From: Alphaproteobacteria bacterium SO-S41
GTDB taxonomy: Bacteria > Pseudomonadota > Alphaproteobacteria > Micropepsales > Micropepsaceae
Length of the DNA: 64,000 nucleotides
Direction of reading: 5' to 3'
NCBI GenBank assembly: GCA_019670725.1
Contig: AP024629.1
Location: 3,720,001 to 3,784,000, forward strand
In this document: positions 51,899-59,627 of the stretch, piece by piece
How the letters are laid out: each line of letters starts with the position of its first letter
Numbering within the stretch: position 1 is the first letter of the stretch
Notes under the pieces: generated by a model
Seen by the model: only the letters and a program-made list of their open reading frames with translations
Database searches by the model: none
What the model was told of the DNA's origin: nothing
Program-made: the position numbers and the translations under genes

Positions 51899-52891
51899 AT
51901 GGCCGACCGCCTTACCCGCCGCGTGCTGATGCTTGCCTTCGAGGATTGCCAGGTCCTCGACGTCACGGGGCCGCTGGAAATCCTGGCCGCGGCGAGCCAG
52001 ATCGGTGGGCCGGCCTATGAGATCACGCTGGTCGCTGAGCGCGCCGGCGCTCTGCGGACCAATTCCGGGCTGAAGCTCGTCGCCGACAAGGCCTTCGGCG
52101 CGATCGGCGATGCGGAGCTGGAGGGGCTGCACACCTTCATCGTTGCGGGCGGCACGGGCACGTTGAAGGCGATCCGCAATGCCGCGCTCGTCGATTTCAT
52201 CCGCCGCGCGGCGGCGCGGACCAAGCGGCTTTGTTCGGTGTGTTCCGGCGCGGCGCTGTTGGCGGCGGCGGGGCTGCTGGACGGCAAGCGGGCAACGACG
52301 CACTGGAACGTGGTGCCGGTGATGCGACGGGGTTTTCCCAAGGTGCGGCTGGAGCCCGACGCGATCTATGTGCGCGACGGCGATCTGTGGACGTCGGGCG
52401 GTGTCACCGCGGGCATCGATCTGGCGCTGGCGCTGGTGGAGGACGATCTGGGGCGGGCGGCGGCGCTGGAGCTGGCGCGCTGGCATGTGGTCTATCTCAA
52501 CCGGCCCGGCGGGCAGGCGCAGTTCAGCGGCGAGGCGCAGACGGCGGCGACGGGCCTCAAGACCGCCAAGGCGCTGCGTCATATCGCGGCCAATCTGGAC
52601 GGGGATCTGCGCGTGCCGGCGCTGGCGCGGGCGGCGGGGCTGTCCGAGCGCTCGCTGCTGCGCGCCTTCCATGAGGAGCTGAACACGACGCCGGCCGACT
52701 ACGTGCAACGCGCGCGGGTGGATGCGGCGCGGCGGCGACTGTCGGCGTCGCGTGGGCCTGCAAAACGCGTCGCGGAATTGTGCGGCTTTTCGAGCGCCGA
52801 GGTGATGCGGCGCGCCTTTCATCGCGAGCTGGGGATCAGCCCGGCCGACTATCGCGCCCGTTTCGCGACGGCGCAGAGGAGCGACACATGA
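51899..52891 (+). CDS. GlxA-type transcriptional regulator (DJ-1/PfpI domain plus AraC helix-turn-helix)
   Basis: The 330-residue regulator has an N-terminal DJ-1/PfpI sensor (LMLAFEDCQVLDVTGPLEIL; elbow RLCSVCSGAALLAAAGLLDGKRATTHW, in part SVCSGAALLAAAGLL) and a C-terminal AraC-family DNA-binding domain with two helix-turn-helix units (LARAAGLSERSLLRAFHEEL and VAELCGFSSAEVMRRAFHREL). GlxA-type regulators control catabolic genes, for example carnitine or arginine use. It is co-translated with two DJ-1 genes (ATGA), its most likely targets. Confidence 0.92.
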   Translation: MADRLTRRVLMLAFEDCQVLDVTGPLEILAAASQIGGPAYEITLVAERAGALRTNSGLKLVADKAFGAIGDAELEGLHTFIVAGGTGTLKAIRNAALVDFIRRAAARTKRLCSVCSGAALLAAAGLLDGKRATTHWNVVPVMRRGFPKVRLEPDAIYVRDGDLWTSGGVTAGIDLALALVEDDLGRAAALELARWHVVYLNRPGGQAQFSGEAQTAATGLKTAKALRHIAANLDGDLRVPALARAAGLSERSLLRAFHEELNTTPADYVQRARVDAARRRLSASRGPAKRVAELCGFSSAEVMRRAFHRELGISPADYRARFATAQRSDT

Positions 52892-53577
52892 CCACCCCAT
52901 TGCAAACCGGACTGCTGCTCTATCCCGGCCTCACCCAATTGGACCTGATGGGTCCCTATCAGGTGTTCTCCTCGACGGCGGGCGTGCAGACGCATGTCGT
53001 GTGGAAGACGACCGATCCGGTCGCGTCGGATACCGGGCTGAAGATCACGCCGACGACGAGCTTTGCGGACTGTCCGCAGCTGGATGTCATCTGCGTGCCC
53101 GGTGGGCTGGGGCAGGCGCCGATGCATGAGGATGAAGAGGTGCTGGCCTTCCTGCGCCGTCAGGCGGCGGGCGCGCGCTATGTGACCTCGGTCTGTACGG
53201 GCGCGCTGATCCTGGGCGCGGCGGGATTGCTCGACGGCTATCGCGCGACGACGCATTGGGGCTTTCGCGAATTGCTGCCGGCGGTCGGCGCGATCTATAC
53301 GCCAGGTCGTGTGGTGCGCGATCGCAACCGCATCACCGGCGGCGGCGTCACCGCGGGAATCGACATGGCGTTGACCTGCGTCGCGGAGCTGCTGGGCGAG
53401 GAGTCGGCGCAGGCGGTGCAGCTGGGCATCGAGTACCGCCCCGATCCGCCATTCGCGAGCGGCCATCCCGACGAGGCGGCGCCGGAGATCACGGCGCTGA
53501 TGAGCTCGTTCATGGCGCCGCTGGTCAAGGACATGCGGCCCGCATTGGAAGCCGCGCTGAAGGGAGCTGTGTCATGA
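52888..53577 (+). CDS. DJ-1/PfpI family protein (isonitrile hydratase-like)
   Basis: The 229-residue protein resembles the InhA/isonitrile hydratase branch: LLYPGLTQLDLMGPYQVFSS near residue 10, VPGGLGQAPMHEDEEVLAFL and the elbow YVTSVCTGALILGAAGLLDGYRATTHWGFR (in part SVCTGALILGAAGLL) near 105, and RITGGGVTAGIDMAL. The Cys is the likely nucleophile. It is joined to GlxA upstream and another DJ-1 gene downstream by ATGA overlaps. Confidence 0.85.
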   Translation: MTTPLQTGLLLYPGLTQLDLMGPYQVFSSTAGVQTHVVWKTTDPVASDTGLKITPTTSFADCPQLDVICVPGGLGQAPMHEDEEVLAFLRRQAAGARYVTSVCTGALILGAAGLLDGYRATTHWGFRELLPAVGAIYTPGRVVRDRNRITGGGVTAGIDMALTCVAELLGEESAQAVQLGIEYRPDPPFASGHPDEAAPEITALMSSFMAPLVKDMRPALEAALKGAVS

Positions 53578-54185
53578 ACATCGCCATTCTCGTTTTCGAC
53601 GACGCCGAGGAGCTGGATTTCGTGGGGCCGTGGGAGGTCTTCACGATGGTGAAGAACGTCATCGCGGCGCAGAAACTGAGCGTCGAAGCGCCGCATGTTT
53701 TCACCGTGTCGGAGAATGGCGGGACGGTGCGCTGCGCCAAAGGGATGCGCGTGATTGCCGATCACAGCTTCGCCGATGCGCCGAAGGCCGATGTGCTACT
53801 GGTGCCCGGGGGACAGGGGACGCGCCGGGAGGTCGACAATGCTGCGATGATCGCATGGATCGCCGCGCAGGCGGCGGGCGCGGCGTGGGTGACGAGCGTG
53901 TGCACGGGCGCGTTGCTGCTGGCCGCCGCCGGTCCCGCCAAGGACAGAGTGGTGACGACGCATTGGGCTTTCGTCGCGCAATTGCGCCAGCGCGGCGAGG
54001 CGAAAGAGGTGCGCGCCGACATGCGCTATGTCCGCGACGGGAATGTCGTGACGGCGGCGGGGGTTTCCGCGGGAATCGACATGGCCTTGTGGCTGACCGG
54101 GCAGATCTGGTCGCCCGACCTCGCCCGCGCCACCCAGAAGGGCATGGAATACGACCCTGCCCCGCCCTATCAGGCGATGGTCTGA
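53574..54185 (+). CDS. DJ-1/PfpI family protein
   Basis: A 203-residue member with ILVFDDAEELDFVGPWEVF near the start, VPGGQGTRREVDNAAM, elbow WVTSVCTGALLLAAAGPAKDRVVTTHW (in part SVCTGALLLAAAG) and VVTAAGVSAGIDMALWL. It is related to the preceding protein but clearly diverged, so the pair reflects an old duplication. It is last in the GlxA operon. Function as a hydratase, hydrolase or deglycase cannot be decided. Confidence 0.85.
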   Translation: MNIAILVFDDAEELDFVGPWEVFTMVKNVIAAQKLSVEAPHVFTVSENGGTVRCAKGMRVIADHSFADAPKADVLLVPGGQGTRREVDNAAMIAWIAAQAAGAAWVTSVCTGALLLAAAGPAKDRVVTTHWAFVAQLRQRGEAKEVRADMRYVRDGNVVTAAGVSAGIDMALWLTGQIWSPDLARATQKGMEYDPAPPYQAMV

Positions 54186-54311
54186 GCGACGGAGCGGGCG
54201 GCGGCGGCCGTTCAACTTCCGTTCAGGCCCCGCCCGGCATGGAGGCGAGGTCTTGATCGTGCCGCAACGGCGTGGCTTTAGATGCGCCGATCACCCTGCC
54301 CGGAGTACGCC

Positions 54312-54662
54312 ATGCGCCTCGCTGCAGCTTTCATCGCCGCCGCCCTGCTCGCCCCCGCCGCCTTCGCGGGCACCGAGCGCTGTTCGGAGCCTTATGGCCC
54401 GGTCGTGCCCGACGGCAATACGGCGAGCGCCGCAGAGATGCGGACCGCCAAGGCCGAGGTGCTGCAGTTCATCGACGACAGCGACGCCTACCAGGCCTGC
54501 ATCGAGGCGGTGACCAAGGACCCCGACGAAAAGATGACGCCGCCCCAGAAGCAGGCGGCCTACAAGAAGATGGACGACAACCAGAAGGAAAAGGTCGCCG
54601 TCGCCGACGCCTATAACGTGGCGCTGCGCGCCTACAAGGCGAAGCACGGCGCGGCGCCGTAG
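54312..54662 (+). CDS. Small secreted hypothetical protein
   Basis: The 116-residue protein has a signal peptide (MRLAAAFIAAALLAPAAFAG) and a mature helical part with two Cys (ERCSEPYG and YQACIEAV), likely forming a disulfide. The C-terminal half is Lys-rich (PPQKQAAYKKMDDNQKEKVA). No family recognised. It is a single gene; the ATG at the signal peptide was preferred to one ten codons upstream. Confidence 0.7.
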   Translation: MRLAAAFIAAALLAPAAFAGTERCSEPYGPVVPDGNTASAAEMRTAKAEVLQFIDDSDAYQACIEAVTKDPDEKMTPPQKQAAYKKMDDNQKEKVAVADAYNVALRAYKAKHGAAP

Positions 54663-54674
54663 CCGTTCCAGTTG

Positions 54675-54751
54675 TGTCATGGCCGCCCTTGAGGCGGCCA
54701 TCCAGATAGGCGCGCTGGTTGATGGATGGCCGGGTCAAGCCCGGCCATGAC
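54675..54751. repeat. Intergenic palindrome (GTCAT...ATGAC family), copy 5
   Basis: It begins TGTCATGGCCG and ends CCGGCCATGAC, with an inner GGCGGCCATCCA/TGGATGGCCGGG-like pair. It lies 13 bases past the stop of the secreted hypothetical gene and could act as its terminator. Confidence 0.7.
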
Positions 54752-54885
54752 GATGTTGGGTAGGAAACCGTAACCACACCCGGAACCCGGCTGCCCTTTT
54801 TCCGCCGCGATCCCGCCTTTCGCGCGGCTCATTCGGCGGTGAGTCTCAAATCCTCGGCTGAATAACGCGTTACGGGGATTCCCAC

Positions 54886-56637
54886 ATGGCTCATGCCACC
54901 GCCCGCGCTCGGCTGATGCCGACGCTGCTACTCTCAGCCGCCACGCTTACCGTGCTCGCCGCCTGCAACCAGATGACGTCCACCAAGACGGCGGACGCCA
55001 AGCGCGACCAACTGAAGGAAGAGTCCGACGATGCCCGCGCGCGCGGCACCGTCGAGCTGGCCGCCAAGCCCAAGGCGGAAGCCAGAATGGCGCTCGAACC
55101 AGCAGGCCCCGCTCCCGCCGCAACGGTGCAGCCCTATATCGCAATGGATGGAACGATCCAGTCGGCGCCGGCGATGGACCAGCCCGCGGACACCGAGAAA
55201 TATCCGGACGCGAAGCCCAATCCGATCAAGATCGTTGCAGACGATCCGGTCTCCACCTTCTCGGCCGATGTCGATACCGCGAGCTATTCCGTCGTGCGGC
55301 GGTTCCTGAATGACGGCCGCCTGCCGCCCAGCGACGCCGTGCGGGTCGAGGAGATGGTCAACTATTTCGACTACGCCTATGCGGTGCCGTCCGACAAATC
55401 GAAGCCGTTCGAGCCGACCGTCGCGGTCTATCCAACGCCGTGGAACCCGGCGACCGAGATCCTGCATGTCGGCATCCAGGGGTATGGCCTGCCGCAGGGC
55501 GAGCGGCCGCCGGCGAACCTCGTTATGCTGCTGGATGTTTCCGGCTCGATGGAGGACCCCAACAAGCTGCCGCTGCTGCAGAAGTCGCTCTCGATGCTCG
55601 CCAAGGAGATGACGGCGCAGGATCGCATCTCGATCGTCGTCTATGCCGGCAATGCCGGCGTGGTGCTTGAGCCGACGCCCGGCAACGAGACGCTGAGGAT
55701 CACGCAGGCGATCAACAACCTTTCCGCGGGCGGTTCGACCGCGGGCGGCGAAGGCATCCGCCGCGCCTATGAGCTGGCCGAAGCCAACAAGATCACTGGC
55801 GGCGTCAACCGGGTAATCCTGGCGACCGACGGCGACTTCAATGTGGGGATCACCGATCCCGGCCAGCTGGAGGATTTCGTCGCGCGTAAGCGCGAGAGCG
55901 GCGTGACGCTGACCGTGCTCGGCTTCGGCGCCGGCAACTACAACGATGCGATGATGCAGACGCTGGCCCAGGCCGGCAACGGCAACGCCGCGTATATCGA
56001 CACGCTGAACGAAGCGCGAAAGGTGCTGGTCGACGAGATGGCCGGCACGGTCTTCACCATCGCCGGGGACGTGAAGTTCCAGGTCGAGTTCAATCCCAAA
56101 TGCGTCGCCGAGTACCGGCTCATCGGCTACGAGACGCGGATGCTCAATACCGCCGACTTCAACAACGACAAGGTCGATGCGGGCGATATCGGCGCGGGGC
56201 ACCGTGTCACCGCGCTCTACGAGATCACGCCGGTCGGCAGCGCCGCGCGGCTGACCGAGCCGCTGCGTTACGGCGGATCGACGAATGCGAGCGCCGATTG
56301 CGGCGAGGTCGCGTATTTGAAGATGCGCTACAAGTTGCCGGGCGAGACGGCCTCGAAACTGATCGAGCGGCCCGTGACCTCCGCGGATGTGCGCACCAGC
56401 GTCGATGCGCTGCCGCAGGATCTGAAATTCGCGGCCTCGGTGGCGGGCTTCGCGCAGCTGCTACGCGGCGACCCGTATCTGAAGAACTGGGGTTATGCGA
56501 ACGTCATCGCGCTTGGCCAGGCCGGCAAGGGCGAGGACAAATTCGGCTATCGCGCCGAGTTCCTGAACCTCGTGCGGCTCGCGGAAAGCGCGGCCGGCCT
56601 GCCGACGCTGGGCATGAACGGCAACGGCGGCCAGTAA
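54886..56637 (+). CDS. VWA-domain lipoprotein (YfbK family)
   Basis: The 583-residue protein has a lipoprotein signal (TLLLSAATLTVLAAC), a low-complexity linker, the YfbK N-terminal domain (STFSADVDTASYSVVRRFLNDG in part: FSADVDTASYSVVRRF), a von Willebrand A domain with the metal-binding DVSGSMEDPNK near residue 218 and ATDGDFNVG near 310, and a C-terminal DUF3520 domain. It is probably anchored at the outer or inner membrane and binds partners via a divalent metal. A terminator-like hairpin follows. Function is unknown. Confidence 0.92.
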   Translation: MAHATARARLMPTLLLSAATLTVLAACNQMTSTKTADAKRDQLKEESDDARARGTVELAAKPKAEARMALEPAGPAPAATVQPYIAMDGTIQSAPAMDQPADTEKYPDAKPNPIKIVADDPVSTFSADVDTASYSVVRRFLNDGRLPPSDAVRVEEMVNYFDYAYAVPSDKSKPFEPTVAVYPTPWNPATEILHVGIQGYGLPQGERPPANLVMLLDVSGSMEDPNKLPLLQKSLSMLAKEMTAQDRISIVVYAGNAGVVLEPTPGNETLRITQAINNLSAGGSTAGGEGIRRAYELAEANKITGGVNRVILATDGDFNVGITDPGQLEDFVARKRESGVTLTVLGFGAGNYNDAMMQTLAQAGNGNAAYIDTLNEARKVLVDEMAGTVFTIAGDVKFQVEFNPKCVAEYRLIGYETRMLNTADFNNDKVDAGDIGAGHRVTALYEITPVGSAARLTEPLRYGGSTNASADCGEVAYLKMRYKLPGETASKLIERPVTSADVRTSVDALPQDLKFAASVAGFAQLLRGDPYLKNWGYANVIALGQAGKGEDKFGYRAEFLNLVRLAESAAGLPTLGMNGNGGQ

Positions 56638-56687
56638 CGCGAGCATTGTCTGCGGCGGGGCGTCCCCTATGTCCTCCCCGCCGCGGC

Positions 56688-56729
56688 GCCTCCTCCGGAC
56701 GATCATTCAGCCGAGCGCCCGGAGGAGGC
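56688..56729 (+). terminator. Hairpin after the VWA gene
   Basis: Perfect 11-base arms GCCTCCTCCGG and CCGGAGGAGGC enclose a 20-base loop, followed by GCGCCGTTTTC. It lies 51 bases after the VWA stop and probably ends that transcript. Confidence 0.55.
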
Positions 56730-56813
56730 TGCGCCGTTTTCATGCCGGTGCGGAATTGCCCTAACGTCAGACCTGTCCTGTAGCGGCTGGAGCGAATCCG
56801 CGCTTTAGTCCAC

Positions 56814-56847
56814 GGACGCCGCACGAGATCAAAAGAACGCGGCGTCC
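56814..56847 (+). promoter_or_regulatory. Inverted repeat next to the ribosome-binding site of atuC
   Basis: Nine-base arms GGACGCCGC and GCGGCGTCC flank an AT-rich 16-base loop, ending three to four bases before the GGGAG ribosome-binding site of the carboxylase gene. It could be a repressor site or an RNA hairpin influencing translation of the operon. Confidence 0.45.
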
Positions 56848-56862
56848 GATGGGAGATGCCGC

Positions 56863-58473
56863 GTGCCGGTTTTCAGATCCGAGATCGACACCGCGTCGGC
56901 GCGCTTTGCCGAAAATCGCGCGGCGCATCTCAAACAACTGAGCGAGGTCCGCGACATCGAGGCCCGCATTCGCGCCCATGGCGACAAGGCCGCCGCAAAG
57001 TTCGCGCAGCGCGGACAATTGCCGCCGCGCGACCGGCTGGACCTGCTGCTCGATCGCGGGACGGAGTGGCTGGAGATTTCGACGCTGTGCGGGCTCGGCT
57101 GTCATGACGACGACGGGGCCGCGAATGCGAGCGGCGGCGGGCTGATCTGCGGGATCGGCGTCGTCGGCGGAATACGCTGCGTCATCGACGTCAATGACAG
57201 CGCGATCAAGGGCGGGGCGGCGACGCCCTATGGCATCGACAAGCGGCTGCGGCTGCAGCAGATCGCGCTGGAAAACCGCCTGCCCTATATCCAGCTCGTC
57301 GAGAGCGCGGGCGCCAATCTGTTGCGCCAAGCCGAGCTGTTCGTGCGCGGCGGGGCGACGTTTGCGGGGCTGGCGCGGCTGTCCGCCGCGGGCGTGCCGG
57401 TGATCGCGGTGGTGCATGGCTCGTCGACCGCGGGCGGGGCGTATCAGCCGGGGCTTTCGGACTACGTGATCGTGGTGCGGGGCAAGACCAAGATCTTCCT
57501 CGCGGGGCCGCCGCTGCTGAAGGCTGCGACGGGCGAGATCTCGACCGACGAGGCGCTGGGCGGCGCGGAGATGCACGCGACGGTCAGCGGTCTTGCCGAA
57601 TGGATCGCCGAGGACGACCGCGATGCGATCCGGCTGGCGCGCGCGGTGACAGACAAGCTGAAATGGGACCGGGTGGCGGCGCCGGCCGCCGCGCCGTTGC
57701 CGCTTTACGATCCCGAAGAAATCCTCGGTATCGTGCCGCCGGATTATCGCAAGCCCTATGACGTGCGCGAGGTGATCGCGCGGGTCGTCGATGGCAGCGA
57801 CTGGCTGGACTTCAAGGCGGCCTACGGCCCCGCGACGGTGTGCGGCTTTGCGCACGTCGAGGGGTATGAGGTCGGGATCATCGGCAATAACGGGCCGATC
57901 GATCCGGACGGCGCGACCAAGGCCGCGCAGTTTATGCAGGCCTGTTCGCAATCCGGCACGCCGCTGGTCTTCCTGCAGAATACGACCGGTTACATTGTCG
58001 GGCCGACGGCGGAGCGCGGCGGGATCGTCAAACACGGCTCGAAGATGATCCAGGCCGTGACCAACGCGCCGGTACCGAAGATCACGCTGCATATCGGCGC
58101 CTCGTTCGGGGCGGGGAATTACGGCATGTGCGGGCGCGCCTTCGGACCGCGCTTCATCTTCGCCTGGCCGAACAACCGCATTTCCGTGATGGGCGGCGAG
58201 CAGGCGGCGAAGGTGATGACCATCATCGCCGAAGACGGCGCGCGCCGCGCCGGCAAGGAGCCACCGCACGAAGCGCTGGCTGCGCAGTCGAAGATGATCA
58301 TCGACCAGTACGATGCGGAATCGACCGCGCTCTATGCGACCGCGCGGCTGTGGGACGACGGCATCATCGATCCGCGGGATTCGCGGCGGGTGCTGGGATT
58401 GTGCCTGTCCGTCTGCCGCGATTCCGAGGCGCGCACGGTGCGGCCGAACACGTTTGGCGTGGGACGAATGTAA
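56863..58473 (+). CDS. atuC: Acyl-CoA carboxylase beta subunit, geranyl-CoA carboxylase-like
   Basis: The carboxyltransferase subunit moves CO2 from biotin to the acyl-CoA. The 536-residue protein starts with GTG after GGGAG and has paired crotonase-like halves: VIAVVHGSSTAGGAYQPGLSDY near residue 190 and PLVFLQNTTGYIVGPTAERGG near 380, then HIGASFGAGNYGMCGRAFGPRF (in part ASFGAGNYGMCG). The HGSSTAGGAYQPGLSDY form and the neighbouring citronellyl-CoA dehydrogenase-like gene favour geranyl-CoA over 3-methylcrotonyl-CoA as substrate. Start of a four-gene operon with one- to four-base overlaps. Confidence 0.8.
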   Translation: MPVFRSEIDTASARFAENRAAHLKQLSEVRDIEARIRAHGDKAAAKFAQRGQLPPRDRLDLLLDRGTEWLEISTLCGLGCHDDDGAANASGGGLICGIGVVGGIRCVIDVNDSAIKGGAATPYGIDKRLRLQQIALENRLPYIQLVESAGANLLRQAELFVRGGATFAGLARLSAAGVPVIAVVHGSSTAGGAYQPGLSDYVIVVRGKTKIFLAGPPLLKAATGEISTDEALGGAEMHATVSGLAEWIAEDDRDAIRLARAVTDKLKWDRVAAPAAAPLPLYDPEEILGIVPPDYRKPYDVREVIARVVDGSDWLDFKAAYGPATVCGFAHVEGYEVGIIGNNGPIDPDGATKAAQFMQACSQSGTPLVFLQNTTGYIVGPTAERGGIVKHGSKMIQAVTNAPVPKITLHIGASFGAGNYGMCGRAFGPRFIFAWPNNRISVMGGEQAAKVMTIIAEDGARRAGKEPPHEALAAQSKMIIDQYDAESTALYATARLWDDGIIDPRDSRRVLGLCLSVCRDSEARTVRPNTFGVGRM

Positions 58474-59627
58474 TGCAGCTGACCGAACAACATCACGCGC
58501 TGAAGAGCTCGCTCATCAAGTTCATCGAGGCGGAGATCAATCCGCATGTTGATGCGTGGGAGGAGGCCAAGGTCTTTCCCGCGCACGACCTCTTCAAGAA
58601 AATGGGCGATCAGGGGTTCCTGGGGATCGGCAAGCCCGAGCAGTTCGGCGGGCTGGGGCTCGATTATTCCTATACGGCCGTCTTCTGCGAGGCGCTGGCG
58701 CATATCAATTGCGGCGGCGTGCCGATGGCGATCGGCGTGCAGACCGACATGGCGACACCGGCGCTGGCGAAGTTCGGCAGCGACGAATTGCGCGAGGAAT
58801 TCCTGCGCCCGTCGATCACCGGCGACTATGTCGCCTGTCTGGGTGTCTCCGAAGTGGGCGCGGGCAGCGATGTCGCCTCGATCAAGACGAACGCCCGCAG
58901 CGACGGCGACGACTACGTCATCAATGGCGGCAAGATGTGGACGACCAACGGCAGCCAGGCCGACTGGATGTGCCTGCTCGCCAATACCGGCGATGGGCCG
59001 ATGCATCGCAACAAGTCGCTGATCTGCCTGCCGATGAAAACCAAGGGCGTGACCGTCGCGCGCACGCTGAAGAAGATGGGGATGCACTCGTCGGACACGG
59101 CGCAGGTCTTCTTCGAGGACGTGCGGGTGCCGAAGCGCAACCGGATCGGCGCGGAGGGGCTCGGCTTTTCCTACCAGATGATCCAGTTCCAGGAAGAGCG
59201 CATGTATGCCGCGCTTTCCGCCTCCGAAGGGCTGGAGCGGACGATCAACGACTGCATCGCGTATACGCGCGAGCGGAAGATCTTCGGCAAGAGCGTGCTC
59301 GACAACCAGGTCGTGCATTTCAAGCTGGCCGAGCTGATGGCCGAGGTCGAGGCGCTCAGGGCGCTGACCTGGAAAGCGGTCGAGCGCTATGTCGCGGGCG
59401 AGGACATGACGCAGCTTGCCAGCATGGCGAAGCTGAAGGCGACGCGGCTTTCCCGCATCGTGAATGATGCCTGCCTGCAATATTACGGCGGCATGGGCTT
59501 CACCGACGAGATGCGCATCTCGCGCTCCTATCGCGACGGGCGGCTCGGCTCGATCGGCGGCGGCGCGGACGAGGTGATGCTGCAGATCATCGCCAAGGGC
59601 ATGGGCATCCTGCCCGCGCGCGGCTGA
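58473..59627 (+). CDS. atuD: Acyl-CoA dehydrogenase, citronellyl-CoA dehydrogenase-like
   Basis: The 384-residue flavoenzyme has the acyl-CoA dehydrogenase signatures CLGVSEVGAGSDVASIKT near residue 125, KMWTTNGSQADWMCLLANT, RIGAEGLGFSYQMIQFQEERM and QYYGGMGFTDEMRISRSYRD (last containing the region of the catalytic base neighbourhood). CGGVPMAIGVQTDMATPALAKFG (in part VPMAIGVQTDMATPAL) is strongly reminiscent of AtuD, which forms geranyl-CoA from citronellyl-CoA. Its ATG shares one base with the carboxylase stop (TAATG). It supplies the substrate for the carboxylase. Confidence 0.85.
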   Translation: MQLTEQHHALKSSLIKFIEAEINPHVDAWEEAKVFPAHDLFKKMGDQGFLGIGKPEQFGGLGLDYSYTAVFCEALAHINCGGVPMAIGVQTDMATPALAKFGSDELREEFLRPSITGDYVACLGVSEVGAGSDVASIKTNARSDGDDYVINGGKMWTTNGSQADWMCLLANTGDGPMHRNKSLICLPMKTKGVTVARTLKKMGMHSSDTAQVFFEDVRVPKRNRIGAEGLGFSYQMIQFQEERMYAALSASEGLERTINDCIAYTRERKIFGKSVLDNQVVHFKLAELMAEVEALRALTWKAVERYVAGEDMTQLASMAKLKATRLSRIVNDACLQYYGGMGFTDEMRISRSYRDGRLGSIGGGADEVMLQIIAKGMGILPARG

